From NCBI GenBank assembly GCA_050013075.1, contig JBEKFZ010000121.1, positions 1 to 11,485 on the forward strand: a stretch of DNA of 11,485 nucleotides, in the 5' to 3' direction. How positions within the stretch are numbered: position 1 is the first letter of the stretch; each line of letters begins with the position of its first letter. The DNA comes from JBEKIK01 sp050013075. Lineage in GTDB: Bacteria; Planctomycetota; Planctomycetia; Pirellulales; Thermoguttaceae. A program made the position numbers and the translations under genes. Below are positions 1 to 6,624 of the stretch, in pieces. The notes below the pieces were generated by a model. The model was given only the letters and a program-made list of their open reading frames with translations. It was not told where the DNA came from and ran no database searches.

Positions 1-304
1 TCTGCTGGGCAAGCCCGGCAAAATGGACGTCCAAGGCGACATGGTCCAAGACCTGTACGACGCCGGCCGACTGGCGGATATCAATAACTATTGCCGTTGC
101 GACGTGTTGGACACTTATTTTGTTTTCCTTCGCACCCGGGTCTTGCTGGGGCAGTTGGATCTCGGCGCCGAACAGCAAATAATTTCCCAAACCAAGGCCT
201 GGCTGGAAACCAAGGCCCAGGACATTCCGGCCTTCCGCTTGTATCTGGAGCATTGGGGTGATTGGCCCAATCCCTGGGAGACACGGCAAAAGGATGAAGG
301 ATGA
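1..304 (+). CDS. PolB-like 3'-5' exonuclease, C-terminal part (5' end outside window)
   Basis: The reading frame is open from the first complete codon at position 2 and ends with TGA at 302-304, leaving about 100 residues of a longer protein. The fragment resembles the end of the predicted 3'-5' exonuclease family related to the proofreading domain of family B DNA polymerases (DnaQ-like fold). It shows a YCRCDVLDTYFVFLR segment, which fits an Exo III motif (YxxxD) with the aspartate as a metal ligand. A helical stretch follows, then a WGDWPNPW ending. The Exo I and Exo II motifs would lie upstream and cannot be checked. Such enzymes remove 3' terminal nucleotides in repair or replication, but the substrate is unknown here. 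The last four residues (KDEG) and the stop codon are read from a heptamer repeat, so the native 3' end has probably been altered. Family assignment is from recall of motifs. Confidence 0.75.
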   Translation, partial: LLGKPGKMDVQGDMVQDLYDAGRLADINNYCRCDVLDTYFVFLRTRVLLGQLDLGAEQQIISQTKAWLETKAQDIPAFRLYLEHWGDWPNPWETRQKDEG

Positions 305-352
305 AGGAGGAAGGATGAAGGATGAAGGATGAAGGAGGAAGGATGAAGGATG
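290..352 (+). repeat. Heptanucleotide tandem array, nine AAGGATG units
   Basis: Nine perfect 7-bp steps of AAGGATG run from 290 to 352. Units 3 and 7 read AAGGAGG and the other seven are identical. The array overlaps the end of the exonuclease gene and supplies its TGA stop. Because 7 is not a multiple of 3, the array places TGA in every reading frame within 21 bp. On the minus strand it yields the low-complexity peptide HPSSFIL repeated, which is not a real gene. Confidence 0.95.
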
Positions 353-366
353 AATTGCGCGGAAAG

Positions 367-412
367 TTTTGATGTCTTGGTATTATTGGGAAGCCAATAT
401 ACCGTATCAAAA
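367..412. terminator. Stem-loop after the exonuclease gene, possible terminator
   Basis: An interrupted palindrome: TTTTGAT (367-373) pairs with ATCAAAA (406-412), and GGTATTATTGG (379-389) pairs with CCAATATACC (394-403) around the loop GAAG. It lies about 60 bp after the upstream stop codon. No U-run follows, so intrinsic termination is only a possibility. It could equally be an RNA-stabilising hairpin or a small palindromic repeat. Confidence 0.4.
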
Positions 413-434
413 TAACTCAATCAATTTTAAATAT

Positions 435-489
435 GAGGACAGGCATTCTTACCTGTCTATTTTGGAGCAGGATAAGAATGTCCGGCCTC
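435..489. repeat. REP-like palindrome
   Basis: The left arm GAGGACAGGCATTCTTACCTG (435-455) is complementary, with a few mismatches and single-base bulges, to the arm at 468-489. The loop is 12 nt. The arms are too long to be chance and no coding sequence spans them convincingly. It is probably an interspersed palindromic element; the sequence alone does not show whether it acts on RNA. Confidence 0.55.
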
Positions 490-628
490 CTGATTGTAAA
501 TACCGGGATGATTTTCACTTATGGTTGTTTCTTTTGTGTCATACCCGTCACACAAGCCCCACTAAATAGGGGTGTAAACCGAAGGCTTCCCCCCCAATTT
601 TTTTTGGAATTCGCATGGTTAGGCCGCA

Positions 629-675
629 TTGACGAAATGCCGATAATCAGGTATACACTAGTATAGTTTATCGGC
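629..675 (+). promoter_or_regulatory. Sigma-70-like promoter overlapped by a dyad, candidate operator of the XRE operon
   Basis: TTGACG (629-634) and TATACA (652-657) are spaced by exactly 17 nt, a good housekeeping -35/-10 pair, so transcription would start near 664. The -10 box lies inside the dyad TATAC-ACTA-GTATA (652-665). That dyad sits inside a larger inverted repeat, GCCGATAA (639-646) and TTATCGGC (668-675). A dyad covering the -10 region is where an autoregulating HTH repressor would bind, and the first downstream gene encodes such a protein. This is inference from position; no binding site is known for this regulator. Confidence 0.5.
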
Positions 676-692
676 GTCTTGGGGAATGACTT

Positions 693-757
693 GGGGACTG
701 TCCCAATTTTCCGGGCACCATGCGGCCGGCATGATCGGCGAAAATGGGACTGTACCC
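693..757. repeat. REP-like palindrome inside the operon leader
   Basis: GGGGACTGTCCCAATTTTC (from 693) and the segment GCGAAAATGGGACTGTACCC (738-757) form an imperfect inverted repeat around a GC-rich centre. Each arm holds a GGGACTGT motif that is itself nearly palindromic. The element lies between the candidate promoter and the regulator start, so it would be a long hairpin in the mRNA leader. It is why the frame of the regulator stays open upstream to a TTG at 679; that extension should be ignored. Confidence 0.65.
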
Positions 758-777
758 TGGCCGGGAGTTGCCTTCTG

Positions 778-1299
778 ATGTCGAACCATGCCAAAGACAA
801 TTTACAGCGTTTGATAGTGGCGGCTGGAATGTCGATTCACCAGGTCGCCGGGCTGACCGGTCTGGACAAGCGCACCATTCGCGGCATCTTAAATGGGGTG
901 AAAAAGCCCCACGCCCGGACGCTGCATCGCCTGGCTGCCGGCCTGGGGGTATCGGTGGACGAGTTGTTCATCGATCCGGCCCAATTGCTCTATCGCAGCT
1001 TCGACCGCCTGACCAATCCCATGGTCGAAGAGGCGCTGGCAAGCCACGGCGAATTATTCGACGGCTGGACGCAAGCCGATTTCGACGAGCTAAACAGCCG
1101 CGTGGGCATGGGCGGGCCACTTACCATGGAAGGGGCGCTTTCGGCCGTTTGCCTTATGAACCGCAAGCGCGAACTGCACGGAAAACTGGACTTGCTCCTG
1201 GAAAGCAGCCATGCCGAGGTCGCCGGCGATATTTTAGACGTGCTTTACGAAAAAATCGCCCTGCACCCGGACTCGCCTCTACCGCATGGAAAAGGTTAG
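778..1299 (+). CDS. XRE-family helix-turn-helix transcriptional regulator
   Basis: This 173-residue protein has an N-terminal Cro/C1-type HTH at about residues 9-64: an entry helix (QRLIVAAGMS), the pair IHQVAGLTGLDKRTIRGILNG, then RTLHRLAAGLGVSVDELF. It probably binds an operator and controls its own operon; the dyad at 639-675 is the obvious candidate. Residues 65-173 are mostly helical and match no ligand domain I recognise; they may dimerise or sense a metabolite. The ATG at 778 is chosen because the family fold begins a few residues later and GGGAG lies 10 nt upstream. The frame is open further up only through the palindrome at 693-757. The gene for the URO-D-like protein follows after 24 nt, suggesting cotranscription. 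Confidence 0.85.
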   Translation: MSNHAKDNLQRLIVAAGMSIHQVAGLTGLDKRTIRGILNGVKKPHARTLHRLAAGLGVSVDELFIDPAQLLYRSFDRLTNPMVEEALASHGELFDGWTQADFDELNSRVGMGGPLTMEGALSAVCLMNRKRELHGKLDLLLESSHAEVAGDILDVLYEKIALHPDSPLPHGKG

Positions 1300-1323
1300 A
1301 CAAATCGGTTATCATTATATTCC

Positions 1324-2367
1324 ATGACCGACTCGCAATGGCTGGATTTGTTAAAAGTGATCGACGGCGATTTGCTCGATCCCCTTCCCGCCGGGCTGAT
1401 TATCGACAGCCCCTGGCTGCCCGGCTGGGCCGGCGTTTCGATAATGGATTATTTTTCCGACGACCGGGCATGGCTGCAATCCAATCTAAAAGCGGCGCGG
1501 CAGTTCGAGCGGATCATGTTTTTGCCCGGGTTTTGGGCCGAATACGGCATGTGCACCGAGCCTTCGGCCTTTGGCTCGAAGTGCATCTGGCATGAGAACG
1601 ACTTTCCCAGCGCGGGCAAGATGCTGTTTCGCTATGAGGATGTAAATAATCTTACCAAGCCGAACTGCCGTAGCGACGGCCTGTTGCCTTTCGTCATCAA
1701 GCGGTTGCGGCGATGCCGCGGTGCGATCGAGGATTCGGGCCATCGCATCCGTTTTGCCGTGTCTCGCGGGCCGTTGAACGTCGCATCGTATCTCTTGGGC
1801 CACACCGAACTGCTCCTCGGCCTGAAAATCCAGCCCGAGGAAATCCACAAACTGCTTTCGCTGGCTACCGACTTCATCGTCGATTGGCTCGTGTATCAGG
1901 CGGAGTGTTTCGACACGATCGGGGGCGTCTTCATTCTCGACGATTTGATCGGCTTCCTGGGCGACAACGATTTTCAGCAGTTTGTTTTACCGTATTTCAA
2001 AAAGATCTTTTCCTGCCTGAATGTTCCGGTGCGGATGCTGCACAACGACGCGGCCGGGCTGATTACGGCCCGATACCTGTCGGAAATGGGCGTAAATGTA
2101 TTCAATTTTTCCTTCAAGCACTCTTTGGACGAGATTCGCCGCCTTGCGGGCCAGTACGTGGTTTTGCTGGGCAACATCCCGCCCCGCGACGTTATGGCCC
2201 AAGGCACGCCCGAGGACGTGCGCAATAGTGTAATCGCGGCCTTGGCCTCGATCGACGATAAGCGGCGGTTGATACTTTCCTGCGGCGGCGGCATGCCTCC
2301 CCAGGCTTCCACCGCCAATGTGCAAGCCTTTATCGACACCATACAAAACGCAGGTCTTCATCCATGA
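1324..2367 (+). CDS. Uroporphyrinogen decarboxylase (URO-D) superfamily protein, methyltransferase-like
   Basis: This 347-residue protein is about the length of the URO-D superfamily. That group includes haem-pathway uroporphyrinogen decarboxylase and the corrinoid-linked methyltransferases of the MtaA/CmuA type. Visible markers are ILDDLIGFLG (residues 204-213), MLHNDAAG (238-245), VLLGNIPPRDVMAQGTPEDV (280-299) and the closing LSCGGGMPP (318-326), all at positions typical of the TIM barrel. The N-terminal substrate signature of true HemE is not recognisable, so a haem role is unlikely. In the methyltransferases zinc is held by His-x-Cys and a later Cys. Here H240 is followed by N241-D242 rather than x-Cys, while C320 could be the second ligand. 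The stop overlaps the next start as ATGA, coupling it to an MFS transporter. Substrate unknown. Confidence 0.8.
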   Translation: MTDSQWLDLLKVIDGDLLDPLPAGLIIDSPWLPGWAGVSIMDYFSDDRAWLQSNLKAARQFERIMFLPGFWAEYGMCTEPSAFGSKCIWHENDFPSAGKMLFRYEDVNNLTKPNCRSDGLLPFVIKRLRRCRGAIEDSGHRIRFAVSRGPLNVASYLLGHTELLLGLKIQPEEIHKLLSLATDFIVDWLVYQAECFDTIGGVFILDDLIGFLGDNDFQQFVLPYFKKIFSCLNVPVRMLHNDAAGLITARYLSEMGVNVFNFSFKHSLDEIRRLAGQYVVLLGNIPPRDVMAQGTPEDVRNSVIAALASIDDKRRLILSCGGGMPPQASTANVQAFIDTIQNAGLHP

Positions 2368-4076
2368 CCGATTCAACATCTCGCGACGGTTTAACTGACA
2401 GTCCGGAGATTTACGGACCCTGGTATTACCAGTTGAACCGTTATCAATGGTTCGTATTGACGGTCTGCACGCTGGGTTGGGTCTTCGACACCATGGGGCA
2501 ACAACTCTTTAACGTGGTCCGCAATCCGGCCGTAGCCGCGCTAAAGGGCATGGCGACCGATGCCCCGGAAGTGGCCAAATATTCCGGCATTGCAACGTCG
2601 CTGATGCTCATCGGTTGGGCCACAGGCGGTATCATCTTCGGCATCTTGGGCGACAAAATCGGCCGCGCCCGCACCATGGTCCTGACGATCCTAATCTATT
2701 CCATATTCACCGGCATAAGCGGTTTTGCCAGGACCTATTGGGAATTCATACTATATCGTTTTCTTTGCGGACTGGGCGTGGGCGGGCAGTTTTCCGTCGG
2801 CGTGGCACTGGTAGCCGAGTATATGCCCGATCGGGTCCGACCCAAGGCCTTGGGCTTCCTGCAAGCATTGGCCAATTGGGGAAACGTGACTGCCGCCTTG
2901 ATCGGCATGGGCTTCGGCCATTTAGAAAAAATCAGCTCCATCTCCGAAGCCTGGCGCTGGACCTTGGCCGTGGGTGCGATTCCGGCTATCTTGGCTATCC
3001 CCGTATTCCGCAGCCTAAAAGAGCCCGAATCCTGGAAAAAAGCCGTGGCCTCGGGCGTAAAAAAACAAAAGGCCGGCTCGATCGTGGAACTTTTCGGCGA
3101 TCCGCGCTGGCGGCGCAACACTATCGTGGGCATGATCCTGGCCTCCACCGGCGTCATCGGACTCTGGGGTATCGGGTTTTTCAGCGTCGATTTGAACCAG
3201 ACCGTTTTTCGCAAGGTTTACGAAGCCCGCGAGCGCGAGGCCGGCGAGGCCGAAAAAGATCGGCAGTTCATCTCGATGGTTGTAGGCTCTCCAAAAGAAG
3301 CGTCCGCGTTTATCGCAAAACTTCGGCCAAAGGACCTTATTCCCGAAGAGGCCGGCCGGAAAGACGCCCAACAAATTTATGATGCGATTGTCGAGCTGGA
3401 TCAAAAAAAGCTGGAGATATCCAAGGAAAACATAATTTCGCTGGTCGAGACAAAATTCCCCTTGCCCGATGCCCGGGCGCAAGACCGCCAAAAACGCCTG
3501 GCAACATATCTGACTCCGCCCGCCGCAGACTCGAATCTCGGTTTGCAGGAACAAGTCGACAGGATCACGGCGCGGGCGAAAAAAATAAACGGCGACGTGG
3601 TTTTTTGGGCCGGTATGACTTCCATGTTGTTTAATATCGGCGGATTCTTCGGGGCTTACGCCTTTAGCTATATCACGGGCGGAATCGGACGCCGCTGGGC
3701 TTTTGCCGTGTCTTTCCTGATGGCCGGGGTCAGCACATGCATTGCCTTCCTCTACATGAGCAACGCCTTCGATGTATTTTGGATGACTCCGCTGATGGGC
3801 GGCAGCATATTCCTGATCTTCGGCGGTTACGCCATCTACTTTCCCGAATTGTATCCCACTCGCCTGCGCAGCACCGGCACCTCGTTCTGCTATAACATAG
3901 GCCGATACGTGGCCGCCCTCGGTCCGTTAACCCTAGGCCTCTTAAGCAGCGAGGTATTCAAAAATTACCCCGAACCGATGCGTTACGCCGGCGCGACCAT
4001 GTGCACGATCTTCGTGGTGGGCCTGATCGCCCTGCCCTTCGCCCCGGAGACCAAAGACCAGCCCCTGCCGGAATAA
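2364..4076 (+). CDS. MFS transporter with a large extracytoplasmic loop insert
   Basis: This 570-residue membrane protein belongs to the major facilitator superfamily, sugar/organic-acid transporter type. It has motif A as GDKIGRAR (96-103) after TM2, the TM4 motif YRFLCGLGVGGQF (131-143), a second motif-A remnant IGRR (441-444) after TM8, and PELYPTRLRSTGTSF (494-508). Family members usually have 400-450 residues. The excess is a charged, probably helical stretch at about 280-410 between TM7 (252-275) and TM8 (411-437). By MFS topology that loop faces the periplasm. Translation is coupled to the upstream gene by the ATGA overlap, so transporter and URO-D-like enzyme probably serve the same compound. 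An ATG further in would remove part of the N-terminal cytoplasmic tail but has no support. The substrate cannot be told from sequence. Confidence 0.88.
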   Translation: MTDSTSRDGLTDSPEIYGPWYYQLNRYQWFVLTVCTLGWVFDTMGQQLFNVVRNPAVAALKGMATDAPEVAKYSGIATSLMLIGWATGGIIFGILGDKIGRARTMVLTILIYSIFTGISGFARTYWEFILYRFLCGLGVGGQFSVGVALVAEYMPDRVRPKALGFLQALANWGNVTAALIGMGFGHLEKISSISEAWRWTLAVGAIPAILAIPVFRSLKEPESWKKAVASGVKKQKAGSIVELFGDPRWRRNTIVGMILASTGVIGLWGIGFFSVDLNQTVFRKVYEAREREAGEAEKDRQFISMVVGSPKEASAFIAKLRPKDLIPEEAGRKDAQQIYDAIVELDQKKLEISKENIISLVETKFPLPDARAQDRQKRLATYLTPPAADSNLGLQEQVDRITARAKKINGDVVFWAGMTSMLFNIGGFFGAYAFSYITGGIGRRWAFAVSFLMAGVSTCIAFLYMSNAFDVFWMTPLMGGSIFLIFGGYAIYFPELYPTRLRSTGTSFCYNIGRYVAALGPLTLGLLSSEVFKNYPEPMRYAGATMCTIFVVGLIALPFAPETKDQPLPE

Positions 4077-4093
4077 AACCTGAAAACTCCAAT

Positions 4094-4111
4094 GAAACCG
4101 CTTGCGGTTTC
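4094..4111. terminator. Bidirectional stem-loop between convergent genes
   Basis: GAAACCG-CTTG-CGGTTTC is a perfect 7-bp stem with a four-base loop. It lies 17 nt after the MFS stop and 3 nt after the pncA stop, the only spacer between two converging transcription units. There is no clear U-run on either strand, so termination strength is uncertain, but position and symmetry fit a shared terminator. Confidence 0.6.
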
Positions 4112-4113
4112 GC

Positions 4114-4141
4114 ACTAACCACTGACCGCTAACCACTCTCC
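4114..4141. repeat. Heptamer tract (ACTRACC type), four units
   Basis: Four 7-bp steps read ACTAACC, ACTGACC, GCTAACC and ACTCTCC. The tract overlaps the last codons and stop of pncA: on the minus strand it encodes the terminal residues around EWLAVSG and supplies TAG. The last of these residues therefore look like read-through of spacer repeat rather than native protein. Confidence 0.8.
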
Positions 4142-4741
4142 ACTTAAGCCGACCTCCACTCCCCTCGCCCGCATTTCCCCGATGGCTCTTTCCACGTCGC
4201 CGGGGTGGAGATTCACGCCTCGGCAGGCATCTTCAATTACTTGGGTTTTAAAACCGAGGTCCACGGCGTCCAGGGCGGAGAATTTCACGCAGTAATCGGT
4301 GGCCAGGCCGCATAAATAAACTTCATCAATTCCTCGTTGTTTTAGATACTCGCCCAAACCCGTGGCCTTGCGGCGGCGGTTGTCGAAAAATCCGCTGTAA
4401 CTGTCTATGTCTGGTTCGGTTCCTTTGTGGAACACCCGGGCGATTCGACAGCGATCCAGCCCGGGATGAAAATCGGCCCCCGCTGTGTTCTCCACGCAAT
4501 GTACCGGCCAGAGGATTTGCGGCAGGCCGTTCAACTCGATGACTTCCCCGACCGTTTTGCCCGGATGATTGGCGGCAAAACTGCCGTGATCGGCCGGATG
4601 CCAATCCTGTACGGCCGCGACCAGATCGAACCGCGGCTGCAATTGGTTGATGAGCGGAACTATTCCATCGCCTTCCCGTATGGGCAATGCGCCGCCCGGA
4701 CAAAAGTCGTTTTGCACGTCGGTGATTATCAAGGCCTTCAT
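4115..4741 (-). CDS. pncA: Nicotinamidase (isochorismatase superfamily)
   Basis: This enzyme hydrolyses nicotinamide to nicotinate and ammonia in cytoplasmic NAD salvage. The 208-residue protein has the full signature: D8 in TDVQNDFCPGGAL, K106 in HKGTEPDIDSYSGF and C151 in LATDYCVK form the Asp-Lys-Cys catalytic triad. D46 and H48 (QDWHP), H52 (ADHGSF) and H81 (WPVHCVE) match the metal-binding set of characterised PncA proteins. The long N-terminal and central identity to E. coli-type PncA separates it from other isochorismatase-like hydrolases. Its ATG overlaps the stop of the GH43 gene by four bases (ATGA), so translation is probably coupled and it has no obvious promoter of its own. The last eight or so residues come from a heptamer repeat and are unlikely to matter for catalysis. 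Confidence 0.93.
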   Translation of the reverse strand: MKALIITDVQNDFCPGGALPIREGDGIVPLINQLQPRFDLVAAVQDWHPADHGSFAANHPGKTVGEVIELNGLPQILWPVHCVENTAGADFHPGLDRCRIARVFHKGTEPDIDSYSGFFDNRRRKATGLGEYLKQRGIDEVYLCGLATDYCVKFSALDAVDLGFKTQVIEDACRGVNLHPGDVERAIGEMRARGVEVGLSGEWLAVSG

Positions 4742-6624
4742 GGCGTTGATTTTCTCTTGGCGACGATTGCCGCCGCCGCGGCGATTATCAGCATGAATAA
4801 CGTGCCCGGCTCGGGAACCGCTTGCACTGATTCGTCGCCAAGCACTCCTCCTGAAAGGGAATCGATACTCAGCGTTGTGCCGCTGCCGATGGTGAGCGTG
4901 TTTTGAGTGATGCTAACCGCGGTGAGCACGGTTCCGTTGCCGCTGACAATGGTGGAACCCAGTCCGGTGATGTTGCCTAAGCCGGGGGCGCCGCTTATAA
5001 CTTGCAGGGTTGCGCCGGCGGCAACATTGACGGTCGAGGCGTCGGCCAGGTCGCCGCCGTCGATGGTCAACGTGCCTTGATTGATGTTGGTCGCGCCGGT
5101 GTAAGTGTTAGTCGCCGTTAAAACCAGTTCGCCGGAACCGGTTTTGGTCAGGCTTTGCGTGCCAATTTGGCTGAGCACACCGCCGATGGTGATCTTTTTC
5201 GATCCGGTGTCGATCGAGCCCGCATTTGTATAAAGGATAATGTCCAGGTTTATGATCTGGTCGTTGTTACTGGCGTTTACGATTGGCCCAACCAGACGGA
5301 TTCCCGTTCCTTGCAGCGTATATGATGGGGTATATAACGGGGCAGTGGAGGATAGGAAGCGAATCGCGTTATACTGGGATGTGCCGGTAGCATCGTTCTG
5401 GCAGACGGTGAATCCGCCGGCCACCAGTGCGCCGAATTTTAATTCGTTAGTGCCGGGAGTCGGCGTTTTTCCGCCCCAGTTGTTAGGGGTGCTCCAATTA
5501 TTGTTTGAATTGTTCGCACATCCGGTGTAAGCGCCCGCGCCGCACCATATCGGCTCCGGAGCCGTGGTCGTGGGCCAGGCATCGTTGGTCCAATACAGAT
5601 AGTCGATTCCCAAGCGCGGATCACCAGAGTTACCGTTGTTATAATAATGGTAAGAAAAATAATCCTGACCATTATGTGAAATGCCAGCGAACTGTCCGGG
5701 ACCGGCATATATACCTTCCGTTCCCTGCAATAAAGTGCCGCCACTATTGAGCATACTTACGCCGCTTTGATCGGTGAAGGGGCCATTTATGCTGGTGCTT
5801 CGGCCCATGCAAATATTATACGTGTCAGTCATCCATACGCCCAAGTTTACAAACAAGTAATAGTAGTCGCCCCTGCGGTACATGTACGAAGCTTCGATTG
5901 GCCCCCCGCCTTGACTGGCCAGTTGAACAGGATTGGGATTTGAAGGGTTAAACAACATGCCTGACGTAGAATTCAGTTGTACTTTATAAATCCCATTCCA
6001 ATATGAGCCGTATGTCATCCACATTGTCCCGTCGCTATTTTTGAAAATGCAGGGATCGATAGTGTTATAAGCGCTGCCGTTGTTGGATTGGATAACAATC
6101 CCCTGGTCGCTCCACACCGGGCTGGACAAAGAGGAACTCGTAGCCAGTCCAATGGCCGAGTGCTGACTGCCGACCGTTGAAGCCGAATAATATAAGTGGT
6201 ATAGTCCGTTAAAATACGCGATGTCCGGCGCCCAAAGTTGACCCTTGTTACTACCCGACCCTGTAAAAGTAAGAGTCCACGCTGGTACAGTGCTCGAATT
6301 AAATACCGTTGAAGGAGTCGCGGACGAAAAGGTTGCTGGATTAGCGCTGAATAAGTTCGATGAATATCTGACGGGGATATAACCATTCGTGGAAAAAAAA
6401 TAATAATTATTTCCGTCATAGATCAACGTTGAAGGATCGTGTGCCCCCGGTGGGTTTGAGATTGCGAGGTGGTCGGCGGCCCGGGCGGCCTGAACGACGA
6501 GCGTGATTACGACAAGAAAAAAGCCAACTCGGCACAACACGGTCCTCGATAAAAACCAAAAAAACCGTCGGCCTGAACTTAAAAAGCGGGAAGCGTTTCC
6601 CATGGATTTGGATTGATGGCGCAT
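4738..6624 (-). CDS. Secreted GH43 arabinanase-like glycosidase with beta-strand repeat and PEP-CTERM tail
   Basis: This 628-residue exported enzyme probably cleaves alpha-1,5-arabinan or related plant/algal polysaccharide. A long signal peptide ends around residue 50: a basic start, a hydrophobic GFFLVVITLVV core, then AARA. The five-bladed GH43 domain spans about 52-360. D63 (AHDPS) is the candidate base, D190 (NTIDPC) the pKa modulator and E244 (GPIEAS) the acid. LWAPDIAYFNGLYHLYYS (130-147) and the histidine of SYHYYNNG are typical of the endo-arabinanase branch. Residues 490-525 (LTKTGSGELVLTATNTYTGA...) form an autotransporter-associated beta-strand repeat. VPEPGTLF, a hydrophobic alanine-rich segment and KRK at 603-625 form a PEP-CTERM sorting signal. 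The start at 6624 lacks a clear Shine-Dalgarno; the ATG at 6603 is an alternative. The gene is coupled to pncA downstream. Confidence 0.88.
   Translation of the reverse strand: MRHQSKSMGNASRFLSSGRRFFWFLSRTVLCRVGFFLVVITLVVQAARAADHLAISNPPGAHDPSTLIYDGNNYYFFSTNGYIPVRYSSNLFSANPATFSSATPSTVFNSSTVPAWTLTFTGSGSNKGQLWAPDIAYFNGLYHLYYSASTVGSQHSAIGLATSSSLSSPVWSDQGIVIQSNNGSAYNTIDPCIFKNSDGTMWMTYGSYWNGIYKVQLNSTSGMLFNPSNPNPVQLASQGGGPIEASYMYRRGDYYYLFVNLGVWMTDTYNICMGRSTSINGPFTDQSGVSMLNSGGTLLQGTEGIYAGPGQFAGISHNGQDYFSYHYYNNGNSGDPRLGIDYLYWTNDAWPTTTAPEPIWCGAGAYTGCANNSNNNWSTPNNWGGKTPTPGTNELKFGALVAGGFTVCQNDATGTSQYNAIRFLSSTAPLYTPSYTLQGTGIRLVGPIVNASNNDQIINLDIILYTNAGSIDTGSKKITIGGVLSQIGTQSLTKTGSGELVLTATNTYTGATNINQGTLTIDGGDLADASTVNVAAGATLQVISGAPGLGNITGLGSTIVSGNGTVLTAVSITQNTLTIGSGTTLSIDSLSGGVLGDESVQAVPEPGTLFMLIIAAAAAIVAKRKSTP

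Noticed and set aside
290..352. CRISPR-like repeat array
   Set aside because: The units are 7 bp, contiguous and without spacers; no cas gene is present.
81..420. Open minus-strand frames encoding repeated HPSSFIL peptides
   Set aside because: They are translations of the AAGGATG heptamer array and run antisense to the exonuclease gene.
557..605. Intrinsic terminator formed by GGGG, CCCCCCC and the following T-run
   Set aside because: The stem has only about four G-C pairs with a long loop, so it is too weak to call.
679..777. N-terminal extension of the XRE regulator from a TTG at 679
   Set aside because: The extra residues are encoded by the REP-like palindrome and do not belong to the HTH fold; the ATG at 778 has a purine-rich site at the right distance.
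1321..2374. Shared TCCATGACCGA at the starts of the URO-D-like and MFS genes
   Set aside because: It is an 11-base match giving MTD in both proteins; with no further similarity it may be chance.
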